64,000 nucleotides of DNA from Tenacibaculum jejuense (GCF_900198195.1 NZ_LT899436.1:620001-684000), one strand, 5' to 3'. Positions 25,001 through 34,127 are shown, counted from the stretch's first letter. Notes: generated by a model not told the origin, from the letters alone. Translations and numbers: made by a program.

Positions 25001-26557
25001 TTATTTTACATTCTGATAGATACTTACAGTTCCACTATCTTCATTTGAAACCAATACTAAGTCTTTTCCATTAGGACTGTCTGCTGCAGGAATAACTAAT
25101 AGACCTTCTGGTGCTTCGTCTCCTTCATGAGATAAGATCGATAAAAATATCGGTGCAGTAGGCGTTGTAATATCATAAACTAATACCTGATCAGTTCTTT
25201 CTAAACCAACAAAAAGAATATATCTTTCATTACCAATGTTTAATACTTCTACCGCTTCTGGTTCTGCTCCTTTATCATCACTTCTTTTATCTTCATCGTT
25301 AAATCTTGCTGGAGTTAATTCTAAAGTTTTACGAGCAATACTATTACCACTATCGTAAACTAAAGTTCCATTTTCAGACCAAATACTGAACGAACGAGCT
25401 CCGTAAGAGTATAATTTATCATAATCGCCATCGCCATCAGTATCACCTAAATCTAATGCAATTTTTAATCTACCTAAATCTTCTTCTTTTTGTAAATCAG
25501 CTGCATTAGGAAAAGCAGTTGGATCTAAATCAATTTTTTTGATTCTTTTTTCGTTTACAAAAACATCTTCGTCATCGTCTTCTGTATCTGTTCCTTTATC
25601 GTCAATGTATTCTCTAGCATCACCTTCGTTAGCAGAAATAATATATCCAACTCCGTTAATATTTACATAAGTAATCGCATCTGGTTGATACATTCCGTAA
25701 ACCGGAACACTTCTTAATTCAGTTTTACCATCTTCATTACTAGGATCGATTTCGTTTCCTGCTTGGCTATAATCTTTAAAACCTAAAGGGTAAATTGCTT
25801 CAATCGATTTTGAAACTAAATTTACTTTAGCAATACCATTGTTTTCTTGTAAAGAAACCCAAGCCGTTTTAGAATCGTCTGAAATAGCTATGTATTCAGG
25901 TTCAACATCTGTAGCTAAATTAGCATTGGGGCCGAATACTCTAAACCCATTAGCTTCTAAAGAGGCTTCTTGTCCATTAAATGCATTAAAGTCTAATGTT
26001 GTTACTTGGCTGTTTTCAATCTCAATAATACTTACACTACCTTCAGGATCATTTGTGTATAAAGCATTTGGTTCTCCTTCATTAGCGCAAACTAATAATT
26101 TACCATCTTTAGAAAAAGTAACCATGTCTGGTAATGCTCCAACTGTGTAAGTATTCATTAAAGTATTATTTTCTGCATTATATAAAGCAATTTTCCCATT
26201 GTTTTGTTTTACTTCATCTTCTAAAGCAATAGCAATTTTACCGTCATAAGCAGAAATACTATTTGGAGCACCACTCATTACAGGGATAGAAGAAACTTGT
26301 TGAGGTGCAACTAAATTTTCAATATTATAAACAGAAATTTCTTTTGATTCAGCATTTACAACAAATAACTTTTTTGTTTTTTTATCGTATGCTGAAATTT
26401 CAGCAGCTCCTTCACCACCTACACTAATGGAACTTAAATATTGAAAATTCACAGTTGTATCTACTGGAGTAGGAATTGGATCTGTAGTTTTATCATCGTC
26501 ACAGCTTACTAAATTTAAAGCAAGCACCAACAATAAAGTTTTAAATAAATTTGTCAT
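25001..26557 (-). CDS. Choice-of-anchor I family beta-propeller lipoprotein
   Basis: I place the start at the ATG at 26557, giving 518 residues; an upstream TTG would add six residues before the signal. The signal (TNLFKTLLLVLALNLVSC) ends in a lipobox followed by DDDK, consistent with a surface lipoprotein. The body is a propeller (DMVTFSKDGKLLVCANEGEPN, PEYIAISDDSKTAWVSLQENNG, GYIISANEGDAREY, DTDGDGDYDKLYSYGARSFSI), matching the choice-of-anchor I family found in secreted phosphatase-like proteins. It ends EDSGTVSIYQNVK. The function is unproven, and phosphatase activity is only an annotation habit for this family. Confidence 0.88.
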   Translation of the reverse strand: MTNLFKTLLLVLALNLVSCDDDKTTDPIPTPVDTTVNFQYLSSISVGGEGAAEISAYDKKTKKLFVVNAESKEISVYNIENLVAPQQVSSIPVMSGAPNSISAYDGKIAIALEDEVKQNNGKIALYNAENNTLMNTYTVGALPDMVTFSKDGKLLVCANEGEPNALYTNDPEGSVSIIEIENSQVTTLDFNAFNGQEASLEANGFRVFGPNANLATDVEPEYIAISDDSKTAWVSLQENNGIAKVNLVSKSIEAIYPLGFKDYSQAGNEIDPSNEDGKTELRSVPVYGMYQPDAITYVNINGVGYIISANEGDAREYIDDKGTDTEDDDEDVFVNEKRIKKIDLDPTAFPNAADLQKEEDLGRLKIALDLGDTDGDGDYDKLYSYGARSFSIWSENGTLVYDSGNSIARKTLELTPARFNDEDKRSDDKGAEPEAVEVLNIGNERYILFVGLERTDQVLVYDITTPTAPIFLSILSHEGDEAPEGLLVIPAADSPNGKDLVLVSNEDSGTVSIYQNVK

Positions 26558-26649
26558 GGTTGATAATTTTGACAAAACTTATTTTAAAACTTTACTTAAA
26601 AGTTACGCAAAGTAAAAGAGTTTGTTAGATTAAACTTAAGAATGTTAAA

Positions 26650-27531
26650 TTATTCTTTATAACCAAACCTTCTTAATTGTTTATCGTTTGAACGCCAGTT
26701 TTTATTCACCTTAACATAAAGATCTAAGAAAATCTTTTTATCAAAGAAGTGTTGTAAGCTTTTTCGAGCTTCTGTGCCAACACGTTTAATTGCTGTTCCT
26801 CTATGACCAATAATAATTCCTTTCTGAGTTTCTCTTTCTACCATAATAACAGCTCTAATTTTTATGATATTAGGTTCTTCGACAAAACTCTCAGTCTCTA
26901 CTTCTACGGCATAAGGAATTTCTTTCTTGTAATGTTGTAAGATTTTTTCTCGAATAGTTTCGTTTACGAAAAAACGTTCAGGTTTATCTGTTAATTGATC
27001 TTTTGGATAAAAAGGAGGAGAGTCTGGTAATAACTCAATGATTTTATAAAAAACAGTTTCTACATTAAATTTCTCTAAAGCAGAAATTACGTATACAAAT
27101 GAGTTTGGAACTTTCTTTTTCCAATATTCTATTTTTTCTTCAACTTGTTCCTGACTAGAAGTATCAATTTTATTCAATAATAAAATTACTGGAATTTTAC
27201 TATTGATAATTTTATTGAAGAAGGCTTCGTTTTTTAATTCCTTTTCACCAACTTCAACCATATAAATTAATACATCGGCATCATCAAAAGCGGCCTTAAC
27301 GAAATCCATCATGGAATCTTGCAATTCATATGCTGGTTTTATAATTCCAGGAGTATCAGAAAAAACGATCTGATAATCTTCTCCATTTACAATTCCTAAG
27401 ATACGGTGTCTTGTAGTTTGAGCTTTAGATGTGATAATAGATAACTTTTCACCAACTAAAGCATTCATTAAGGTTGATTTTCCAACATTAGGGTTTCCAA
27501 TAATGTTTACAAATCCTGCTTTATGTGTCAT
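26650..27531 (-). CDS. era: GTPase Era
   Basis: The 293-residue Era binds the 3' end of 16S rRNA in the small subunit and is essential for its maturation. The G domain carries GNPNVGKST (residues 12-20), DTPG, and NKID near 120. The type II KH domain at about 205-290 carries IIGHRGTAIKRVGTEARKSL and the FLDLYVKVNKNWR motif. It is a single gene ending shortly before the gene for the propeller lipoprotein. Confidence 0.98.
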   Translation of the reverse strand: MTHKAGFVNIIGNPNVGKSTLMNALVGEKLSIITSKAQTTRHRILGIVNGEDYQIVFSDTPGIIKPAYELQDSMMDFVKAAFDDADVLIYMVEVGEKELKNEAFFNKIINSKIPVILLLNKIDTSSQEQVEEKIEYWKKKVPNSFVYVISALEKFNVETVFYKIIELLPDSPPFYPKDQLTDKPERFFVNETIREKILQHYKKEIPYAVEVETESFVEEPNIIKIRAVIMVERETQKGIIIGHRGTAIKRVGTEARKSLQHFFDKKIFLDLYVKVNKNWRSNDKQLRRFGYKE

Positions 27532-27607
27532 AGCCGCAAAGGTAAGTGTTTTTTACAGTGTTGATTATAAAATACTCTTATAGTTTTTTGAAAAAAGTTA
27601 AAATAAA

Positions 27608-27640
27608 TTTGGTAAAGTGCTTTAAAAGTCTGTATATTTG
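27608..27640 (+). promoter_or_regulatory. Promoter of tRNA(fMet) copy 1
   Basis: TTTG at 27608-27611 and TATATTTG at 27633-27640, 21 bases apart, immediately before the tRNA. Confidence 0.7.
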
Positions 27641-27727
27641 CCGTCCAATATCGCGGGATAGAGCAGTAGGCAGCTCGTCGGGCTCATAACCCGAAGGTCA
27701 CAGGTTCGAGTCCTGTTCCCGCTACTA
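27637..27727 (+). repeat. Direct repeat, left copy (91 bp, includes tRNA-fMet)
   Basis: Identical to 34232-34322, from the end of the promoter -7 element to the three bases after the tRNA. The sequences differ immediately outside on both sides. Confidence 0.95.
27652..27724 (+). tRNA. tRNA-fMet (anticodon CAT), initiator, copy 1
   Basis: A 73-base cloverleaf with D arm GAGC/GCTC, anticodon loop CTCATAA and T loop TTCGAGT. It shows initiator marks: an unpaired C1-T72 at the end of the acceptor stem and three consecutive G-C pairs (GGG/CCC) closing the anticodon stem. CCA is not encoded. It has its own promoter and terminator. Confidence 0.96.
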
Positions 27728-27732
27728 AATTG

Positions 27733-27760
27733 AAAGCTTCACATTTTGTGAAGCTTTTTT
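27733..27760 (+). terminator. Terminator of tRNA-fMet copy 1
   Basis: Ten-base perfect arms AAAGCTTCAC / GTGAAGCTTT around ATTTT, followed by T. Confidence 0.9.
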
Positions 27761-27836
27761 GTTTTTGATAGTTTTAATAATTGATTGTCTTTATTTTTCC
27801 GATAGCAAAAAGAGAAATGTATTAACTTCGGTAACT

Positions 27837-28361
27837 ATGAAATTAAAGAAAGAAACTGTTATTTGGTTTTTTGGATTATCTGGTTCTGGCAAAACAACGC
27901 TAGCAGATACTCTTAATGAACAGCTTTTAAAAAAAGGTTTTCAAACCAGAAAGTTAGATGGAGATGTGTTGCGTAAAGGATTGAATGTAGACTTAGGTTT
28001 TGAAGAAGAAGATCGAAAAGAAAATATTAGAAGGGCAGCTGAGGTTGCCAAGTTATTTTCTAAAACAGGTATAGTTACCATAGCTTCATTTATAACTCCC
28101 AAAGAAGAATTAAGAGCTTTAGTTAAAGAAATAATAGGGAAAGAAAATGTAATAGATATTTATGTTGATTGTTCTATTGAAACCTGTATTAAAAGAGATG
28201 TAAAAGGATTGTATAAAAAAGCTTTGAATAAAGAAATTCTAAACTTTACTGGTATTGACTCTGTTTTTGAATCTTCAAAAAATCATTGTTTTACAGTTAA
28301 TACAGAAGAAGAAAGTGTAGTACAAAGTGTAAACTCAATAGTTTCGTTTTTAGAATGTTGA
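27837..28361 (+). CDS. cysC: Adenylylsulfate kinase (CysC-like), orphan
   Basis: I use the ATG at 27837 (174 residues), where the usual CysC start lies. APS kinase phosphorylates the 3' OH of adenosine 5'-phosphosulfate to make PAPS, the sulfonate donor. The P-loop is FGLSGSGKTTLA (residues 11-22). The APS-binding segment is KLDGDVLRKGLNVDLGF, the lid is RKENIRRAAEVAKLF, and the ending is ...KGLYKKALNKEILNFTGIDSVFE, where the KGLYKKA motif is diagnostic. No sulfate-assimilation genes (cysDN, cysH) are adjacent. It converges on a six-gene operon, its stop lying 3 bases from that operon's last stop. It may supply PAPS to a nearby pathway or be unrelated to sulfur assimilation. Confidence 0.88.
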   Translation: MKLKKETVIWFFGLSGSGKTTLADTLNEQLLKKGFQTRKLDGDVLRKGLNVDLGFEEEDRKENIRRAAEVAKLFSKTGIVTIASFITPKEELRALVKEIIGKENVIDIYVDCSIETCIKRDVKGLYKKALNKEILNFTGIDSVFESSKNHCFTVNTEEESVVQSVNSIVSFLEC

Positions 28362-28364
28362 AGA

Positions 28365-29435
28365 TTATTCTAGAAGTAAGGCACAATGCTCGTATGTAGT
28401 TAAATTTCGATCGTTTGTAATATTTAATAGCATATCTCCAAAAGCATTTATTTCTAAAACATAAACATTTTTCTTTGGTGTTAAAAGTACGTCTACTCCA
28501 GCATAAAATAGTTTCGGATAACAACTCATGGCCTTTTCAGCAATTGATTTTATTTTTTCAATTGTTTCAGAATCTAAATCTAGTTTTTCTAATTGTAATT
28601 TTTCGTTGCCTAAATGTAAGTTTGTTATGGTGTGTTTACTTCCGCGAGGAACAATAAATTCAGCTTTACCGTTTATTACCACAACTCTAAAATCAATATT
28701 TAAGTTTTCGTGTTTATATTTTGGTAACCATAATTCTACTTGTAAAGAATCAAATGGAATTTTAGACCAAATACTATCAATACTACTTTCAGTATTGTAA
28801 TGTCTAAGTTTTAAACTATTGAATAATACTCCATCTTTTACAGTAATTGTAGTGTATAAATGTAATTTTTTTTCATTTCTATATCTAAAAGCCATTACAC
28901 CAGAAGCAGAAGAACCAGCTTTAGGTTTTAAAAATACTTGATGAATCTGTTTTTGTAACATCTTTTCTTTTAAATCGGAATATGAATTACAGTGCAATGA
29001 TGTTGGAACTGATATTCCTTTATTGTGAAGATGTTTTATGGTTTCTGATTTATTAAATACGGCTAGTATTTCTAATGGATCATTGATAAATGAAATCGAA
29101 TAATCGTTCTCTAAATTCTTTATTTTTTGAAGTAAAATATTCCAGCCTTTATACCATAAATCAAAGCTTGAAACTTGACCAAAGTTGAAAATAGTATTCT
29201 TAATTGTTTCTTTTTCAGATTCATTCTTACAGCCTAAAAGAAGAATTTCTTTATAGGTTTCGGTATCTTCTCCGGCTGATTCTAAGCGTATCTGATAAGA
29301 AATATCTTTAGAAAGTAAGAAATCCTTATGTATAATATCTATATAAGAAATGCAAATCAGCTCTTTTTGTAGAGCTGATTTCCAAAACTGTATTCGCCTT
29401 GAGTTTTTAGGCGCTATAATGATGTGTTTTTTCAA
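28365..29435 (-). CDS. STM4014 family protein (ATP-grasp)
   Basis: This 356-residue protein is an ATP-grasp enzyme. The ATP-binding hairpin VFLKPKAGSSASGVMAFRY lies around 167-185, DFRVVVINGKAEFIVPRGSKH around 247-267, and the metal-binding end YAGVDVLLTPKKNVYVLEINAFGDML around 312-337. ATP-grasp enzymes join a carboxylate, as an acyl phosphate, to an amine or thiol. In the STM4011-4015 cassette named after Salmonella this position is the STM4014 family, which I assign from neighbourhood and motifs rather than an alignment. It is the last gene of the operon. The substrate is unknown; peptide ligation or amino-acid tagging is possible. Confidence 0.75.
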   Translation of the reverse strand: MKKHIIIAPKNSRRIQFWKSALQKELICISYIDIIHKDFLLSKDISYQIRLESAGEDTETYKEILLLGCKNESEKETIKNTIFNFGQVSSFDLWYKGWNILLQKIKNLENDYSISFINDPLEILAVFNKSETIKHLHNKGISVPTSLHCNSYSDLKEKMLQKQIHQVFLKPKAGSSASGVMAFRYRNEKKLHLYTTITVKDGVLFNSLKLRHYNTESSIDSIWSKIPFDSLQVELWLPKYKHENLNIDFRVVVINGKAEFIVPRGSKHTITNLHLGNEKLQLEKLDLDSETIEKIKSIAEKAMSCYPKLFYAGVDVLLTPKKNVYVLEINAFGDMLLNITNDRNLTTYEHCALLLE

Positions 29436-29447
29436 AAACTTGAATTA

Positions 29448-30560
29448 TTATTCCCCGACTTCAACATAATACCAATCTTCTTCAACAGCTTCTTCGTAGT
29501 AATCTGAATACTCAAAGCTTCCTTTAGTACCAAATCGTTTACGAAGTGCTTTTGTTTGTTCTTCACTCATATAGTGAAAATCACAATTGATTTTTTCTAA
29601 CTGATCTAAAGCTTCATTTCTTAATAAAGATTTACCACCTTCTTCTCTTAATACTCCCATAGAAATATCTAAGGTTTTAATTCTGCTTAAAATTTCATGG
29701 TTTTCAAGAACAGCAACAATTTCGTCTTGAATTTCAGCATTCATAAGTCCTAAATGCTGTAAGTTTGGAAAAGGGTTGTCAGCAAGTAGTTTTTTCACCG
29801 TTTCTTTTGTTACTGTTGCTCCATAATCTGATGTTCCAAACCAAATTTCTAATTCTTCTAAACTCGTTAGTGAGTTTTTAGATTTAGCGATATCTTCAAT
29901 AAGTTCATTATCTAATCCACCTGATTCAATAGTTAATGTTTTTAAGTTTGGTAAGTTAAAAGTTCCGAAAGTTAAGTTATTTCCACCACGAACTTTTAAG
30001 CTTTCAATATGACTATAAGCTTTAAGGAAATTTTCAAAACTAGATTGTTGTATCCAAGATATTTCATTTTCTTCAGATTCAATATCTCCAATATAGAAGT
30101 GTTTTACATTAGAGAAATGATCTTTGTTTTCTACGAAAAAGTTTAAAATGTGACTGCTACTTTTATCATATCCTTCTTCCCACATTCCTATAACAATTTC
30201 TTCAACTTTATCGCTGTTTTCTTGTGCTTTAAAGTTGTTTAAAAACTCTAAAATCTCAGGATCATTATCATATTCATAAGAAATAAATTTATAAGCAAGA
30301 GTTGGATCTACTTCACTATTTAGTGTGTAGGTTACAACTTTCCTAGAAGGTGAACTTATCGCTTTATATCCTTTTTTTTCTTTTGAAGCTATAAGCTTAT
30401 TTGCATCTTTTAAAGCTTCTTCCTCAGAATTAAAAGTTTTATCTTTTTGCACACCTTGTGTACCAATTTTCCCATAAGTTACCGAATGGGTGTTACCTTC
30501 AACTAGTATTTTCCAAAATTTTTGAGAACTACCGTCTTTATACTCTAAATATTTTTCCAT
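29448..30560 (-). CDS. STM4015 family protein (WGR domain + leucine-rich repeats)
   Basis: The 370-residue protein has a WGR domain at about 1-80 (KFWKILVEGNTHSVTYGKIG and NSEEEALKDANKLIASKEKKGY). The rest contains leucine-rich repeat-like units such as SLTSLEELEIWFG, PNLKTLTIESGGL and NLQHLGLMNAEI, about 24-30 residues apart. The C-terminus is acidic (DYYEEAVEEDWYYVEVGE). It lies between the ATP-grasp and radical SAM genes (gaps of 12 and 3 bases). WGR domains bind nucleic acids or peptides in other proteins; here it may present a substrate to the enzymes. The family name is by context, the role inferred. Confidence 0.78.
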   Translation of the reverse strand: MEKYLEYKDGSSQKFWKILVEGNTHSVTYGKIGTQGVQKDKTFNSEEEALKDANKLIASKEKKGYKAISSPSRKVVTYTLNSEVDPTLAYKFISYEYDNDPEILEFLNNFKAQENSDKVEEIVIGMWEEGYDKSSSHILNFFVENKDHFSNVKHFYIGDIESEENEISWIQQSSFENFLKAYSHIESLKVRGGNNLTFGTFNLPNLKTLTIESGGLDNELIEDIAKSKNSLTSLEELEIWFGTSDYGATVTKETVKKLLADNPFPNLQHLGLMNAEIQDEIVAVLENHEILSRIKTLDISMGVLREEGGKSLLRNEALDQLEKINCDFHYMSEEQTKALRKRFGTKGSFEYSDYYEEAVEEDWYYVEVGE

Positions 30561-30563
30561 AGA

Positions 30564-31412
30564 TTATGATTTTATAATTCGGGTTAATAATTCGTTTCCG
30601 TAGATTTCTTTTAAGTTTAATGTATCAAGATTCATATAACCAATATAACAACCACATGTGTTATTCGGGCAAGTTGTTTTTTGGGTTAAATCTTTTAAAT
30701 TGTTTGTGTAAATATTGCCTAATTTCTTTTTTACAAAATGACAAGGATATACATCTCCTTCTCCTGTAATTGAAAAGCTAGAATAGCCAGCTTGACATGA
30801 TTTATGTAATGAATCGTGATATGTATTATTGATGTTAAAGTATGGATCGATCATTCCTAGCCAAGCTTTTTCACTTTCTGAATAATAATCTGTTTCTCGT
30901 TTGTAAGCGTTAATCCAAATATATCTTTCTGTAAGTGTCGATTTCAATTTTTCTATAGCTTCATAATGAGCTTTCATTCCTACAACTCCAACACTAAATT
31001 GTATATCATTAGCTATTAAATATTGACATTTTTCAATGAATTTTTCAAAACTTACTTCATCAGGATGATATGTTACCCAAAGTCTAAATGTATCGGGGTT
31101 TACGTCTTTTATCCAATCAAGTTGGCAAGATAAGTTGGTTTGAATAGAGATTAATTTTACCTGTTCCATATGACTCAAACGAATCATTGCTTTTTGGTAA
31201 TACGATCGAATTAAACCTTCTCCCCAAGGGGTTAATAAAATTCGTAGATTTTCTTTTCTTTCTTCAGCCCAGTCTACAAACTTATTGAGGCATTTTTTAT
31301 CGTATGCTAATTCTTCACGAGTATTTTTCTTTTTTGCAAACGGACAATAGTGGCAATCGTAATTACAACTATCTAAACTTCCTCTGTAAAGTATGTTCCA
31401 GTTTACTTCCAT
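30564..31412 (-). CDS. STM4011 family radical SAM protein
   Basis: The 282-residue protein carries the [4Fe-4S] motif CNYDCHYC (residues 17-24, CX3CX2C) right after LYRGSLDS. A second cysteine-rich part at the C-terminus (CHFVKKKLGN..., then CPNNTCGCYIG) could hold an auxiliary cluster as in SPASM proteins. The enzyme should cleave S-adenosylmethionine to start radical chemistry on a substrate that is not known. The gene overlaps the HemW-like radical SAM gene by 10 bases, and its stop lies 3 bases before the next ATG. I assign STM4011 from the pairing with the second radical SAM protein. Confidence 0.85.
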   Translation of the reverse strand: MEVNWNILYRGSLDSCNYDCHYCPFAKKKNTREELAYDKKCLNKFVDWAEERKENLRILLTPWGEGLIRSYYQKAMIRLSHMEQVKLISIQTNLSCQLDWIKDVNPDTFRLWVTYHPDEVSFEKFIEKCQYLIANDIQFSVGVVGMKAHYEAIEKLKSTLTERYIWINAYKRETDYYSESEKAWLGMIDPYFNINNTYHDSLHKSCQAGYSSFSITGEGDVYPCHFVKKKLGNIYTNNLKDLTQKTTCPNNTCGCYIGYMNLDTLNLKEIYGNELLTRIIKS

Positions 31413-32707
31413 TCAAAATTTTGCATTAGTTGTTTACTATTTTCTGAATATAAAGCCGGACCAATAACATCTTCATAACACATTCCTTCTTGATTTAAGC
31501 TGTAAATTTCAGGATGCGTTTCAGTTAGCCAATTTCTTTCAACCAGTTCATTCAAAAGTTCAAATTCGTTGAATGGATTTACATTAAAAATATCTTTGTA
31601 AAGTTTAGTGTTTAAATCTCCTCCATCAGTTAAAGATTTTATTAAAAATCGTCTTTTCTGTTCTTCTGTATTTAAAGCGACACCATAATTTATGCTTTTA
31701 AAATCTTTAGTGTCTATATAATCATTAATGATTGTTTTTATTTCTTTACGATTTACAGCGTAATCAGTACTGTAATGTAAGTTTTTAGTATAAGAACGTG
31801 CGCCAGCTCCAACACCGATCATATGATCTGTAATTGAAGAATAATTAGCTTCAGGGCGACAATCAAATGCTTCTTTTCTTCGGAAACATCGCATACTTGT
31901 CTGAACATAACCATTGTTCAGTAAAAAATCTCGACCAGTAATATAGAGTTGAAATTGATGTTGACTTTGTTTCTGATTTTTGATTCCAAGTCCAGTTAAT
32001 TTTCTGATGTATAAAGGATACAGGAAAATCTCTGTGGGTTGATATGTAATTGTTTTTTCTAAAGAATATAAAAACGAGGATTGAGTTTGATTATGTGCTC
32101 CATAAATCAAATCTAAATTGAACTCTTCGACATTAGATTGAGCAATGTTTTCAACAGCTGATAATGTTGTAGCTATTGTTTGAGGTCTTCCTAATGCTTT
32201 CATTTCATCTTGTATCCAAGATTGAATTCCCATACTTAAACGAGCTATTTTATATTCTTTAATGAGCTCTATTTTTTCTGTGTTTATTGTTTTAGGTGAA
32301 GCTTCAATAGAACCAAAAAACTGTTGTGGATGTACACCAAAGTCAACAATACTTTTAAATAAAGATTCAAGTTCATCAACAGTTAAAAACGTTGGAGTTC
32401 CACCACCAATAGCAAAATTTTTCAGTTGTAAATTAGGAATTACTTCTGAAATCTGCTGCAATTGTAATTGCACAGTTTCTATATATTTTGAAACTCGTTC
32501 TTTTGGATTTGAAATTGTAAAAAGATTACAAAAACCACAACGCATTTCACAAAACGGAATATGAACATAGAAAAAAGCAGCGTTTTGTTCTTGCCATACA
32601 TCTTTTAAGTCAATCGGAGTTAATTCTCGGTAAGTAGACTTATGCGGATACGAATATGTATATCCTTGATATGGTTGTGATATGTCTAAACGATTCGAAA
32701 CTAACAT
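31403..32707 (-). CDS. STM4012 family radical SAM protein (HemW/HemN-like)
   Basis: The 434-residue protein has the radical SAM motif in VHIPFCEMRCGFCNLF (CX3CX2C, around residues 49-64). It also has the GGGTPTFL, SIEASPKTI and RLSMGIQSW segments of the coproporphyrinogen oxidase-like HemN/HemW group. The C-terminal half is a winged-helix part (NTEEQKRRFLIKSL). It lies between STM4013- and STM4011-like genes with overlaps of 7 and 10 bases. In this cassette it is considered a separate family from true heme enzymes; the substrate is unknown. Confidence 0.85.
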   Translation of the reverse strand: MLVSNRLDISQPYQGYTYSYPHKSTYRELTPIDLKDVWQEQNAAFFYVHIPFCEMRCGFCNLFTISNPKERVSKYIETVQLQLQQISEVIPNLQLKNFAIGGGTPTFLTVDELESLFKSIVDFGVHPQQFFGSIEASPKTINTEKIELIKEYKIARLSMGIQSWIQDEMKALGRPQTIATTLSAVENIAQSNVEEFNLDLIYGAHNQTQSSFLYSLEKTITYQPTEIFLYPLYIRKLTGLGIKNQKQSQHQFQLYITGRDFLLNNGYVQTSMRCFRRKEAFDCRPEANYSSITDHMIGVGAGARSYTKNLHYSTDYAVNRKEIKTIINDYIDTKDFKSINYGVALNTEEQKRRFLIKSLTDGGDLNTKLYKDIFNVNPFNEFELLNELVERNWLTETHPEIYSLNQEGMCYEDVIGPALYSENSKQLMQNFEWK

Positions 32708-33492
32708 TTGCTAAGGTATTGTAAATACGGAACTGTCATTACAGTTTCGTGGGCGTTTCTATGTCCCCAATGATCATGTTCGCCATAAGCTGTTCCATGA
32801 TCACTACACACTATAATCAATTTATTAGTATTTCTTTCTATTAAAGCTTGCTGTAATATTGGTAATTGAGAATCTACATATTGTAAAGCAGCAGCGTGAG
32901 TTTCTATATCATCTTTTTCCTTACCGTCTACATAAAAATGAGTAGGTTGATGTGTTGCAGATATATTTATGAACAAACACAAAGGATCTCTGTTTTGTAA
33001 ATATTTTTCAGCTGTTTTAAATTGAAAATATGTAGAGTTTTTTTCAGTAACTCCAAGTTGATTTGTCCATTCACTGTGCTGAAACATTCCTGGTAAAACA
33101 TTTCCAATTGCATTTTTTTTATTGAAAAAACCTACACCTCCGATACAAACAGTTTCATATCCTTTATTCGCTAAAGCTTCAATGAAATTTGATTCTTTAA
33201 AAACAAATGTATTTTGATTTGTAGATTCACTTCCTTCAAAACTACTAGTAAAAAGTCTAGGAGTAATTTGCTGACCAATTTTTGTTGGTAAAAAACCAGA
33301 AAAAAAAGCTAAATGTGCAGGATAAGTAAAACTAGCAGGAGTATATCTTTTTTCCCAACCAGAATTAGGTAACCACTTAGAAAAGTTAGGAAGTTTATTT
33401 TTTAGAAACAATTCTTGACTAACATCGTATCGCAATGAATCTAACGTAATGAAGATAATATCGTAATCCGGTATTAAATTATTAAGGTTCAT
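32701..33492 (-). CDS. STM4013 family hydrolase (alkaline phosphatase/sulfatase fold)
   Basis: A 263-residue protein with the nucleophile-region signature YDIIFITLDSLRYD at residues 10-23 and a Thr/Ser in SFTYPAHLAFFSG. The metal-binding segment CSDHGTAYGEHDHWGHRNAHE is near the end (about 229-250). These are the metal sites of the alkaline phosphatase superfamily, which includes sulfatases and phosphodiesterases. No signal peptide, so it acts in the cytoplasm. It overlaps the HAD gene by 4 bases (ATGA) and the STM4012-like gene by 7, strong evidence of one pathway. Substrate unknown. Confidence 0.83.
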   Translation of the reverse strand: MNLNNLIPDYDIIFITLDSLRYDVSQELFLKNKLPNFSKWLPNSGWEKRYTPASFTYPAHLAFFSGFLPTKIGQQITPRLFTSSFEGSESTNQNTFVFKESNFIEALANKGYETVCIGGVGFFNKKNAIGNVLPGMFQHSEWTNQLGVTEKNSTYFQFKTAEKYLQNRDPLCLFINISATHQPTHFYVDGKEKDDIETHAAALQYVDSQLPILQQALIERNTNKLIIVCSDHGTAYGEHDHWGHRNAHETVMTVPYLQYLSKC

Positions 33493-34127
33493 GAGCTGAA
33501 GAGCAATTTATTTTCTCGAAGATACGGTATTAAATCTTTTAATGCACAAATTTTATTGTCATGAATCAAAGTGCTGTTGTGAGATAACCATATGCTCTTC
33601 CAACCCAATTTTTTAGGAACCAAAAAATCTTGGTTATAATGATCACCAATCATCATGATTTCACTTGAAAGGCAATTTAAGTCATTTTGTATGTGTTTGT
33701 AAAAATTCGGGTTTGGCTTTTTACAACCAATATGTTCTGAAATATACACATGATCTACATATGGTAAGATTCCCGTAGCTTTTAATTTATTAGTTTGATT
33801 TTGAATTCCTCCGTTGGTTCCAATAACTATTTTACACTGCTCTTTTAAACGTTTCAGAATAATTAAGGTTTCTTGATTTTTAGAAATGTATTGATGCAAT
33901 TCGTTTGCACATTTTTCAATTAATTCATCAGAAGAAATTGACAACTCATATTTTTGAATTAACCAGTTGTAAAAATGATGCCGAGATGTATATCCCCAAT
34001 TATCGTAATATAAAATTAAAGATTTATCTACGGTTTTACATTTATACAAGACGTTGTTCTGTAACCATAACCAATACGCTTTATTTCTGTCAATTAATGT
34101 GTTATCTAAGTCAAAAATTAAAATCAT
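33489..34127 (-). CDS. HAD-family hydrolase, first gene of the STM401x operon
   Basis: The 212-residue protein carries motif I FDLDNTLID (residues 5-13), motif II VIGTNGG near 95, motif III KKPNPNFY with the Lys near 135 and motif IV MIGDHYNQDF. The cap is helical (C1 type). HAD enzymes are phosphatases acting on small phosphometabolites or phosphoproteins. It overlaps the STM4013-like gene by 4 bases and lies at the head of the operon; it is an extra gene compared with the basic cassette. No promoter could be placed in the 119 bases before it. Confidence 0.88.
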   Translation of the reverse strand: MILIFDLDNTLIDRNKAYWLWLQNNVLYKCKTVDKSLILYYDNWGYTSRHHFYNWLIQKYELSISSDELIEKCANELHQYISKNQETLIILKRLKEQCKIVIGTNGGIQNQTNKLKATGILPYVDHVYISEHIGCKKPNPNFYKHIQNDLNCLSSEIMMIGDHYNQDFLVPKKLGWKSIWLSHNSTLIHDNKICALKDLIPYLRENKLLFSS

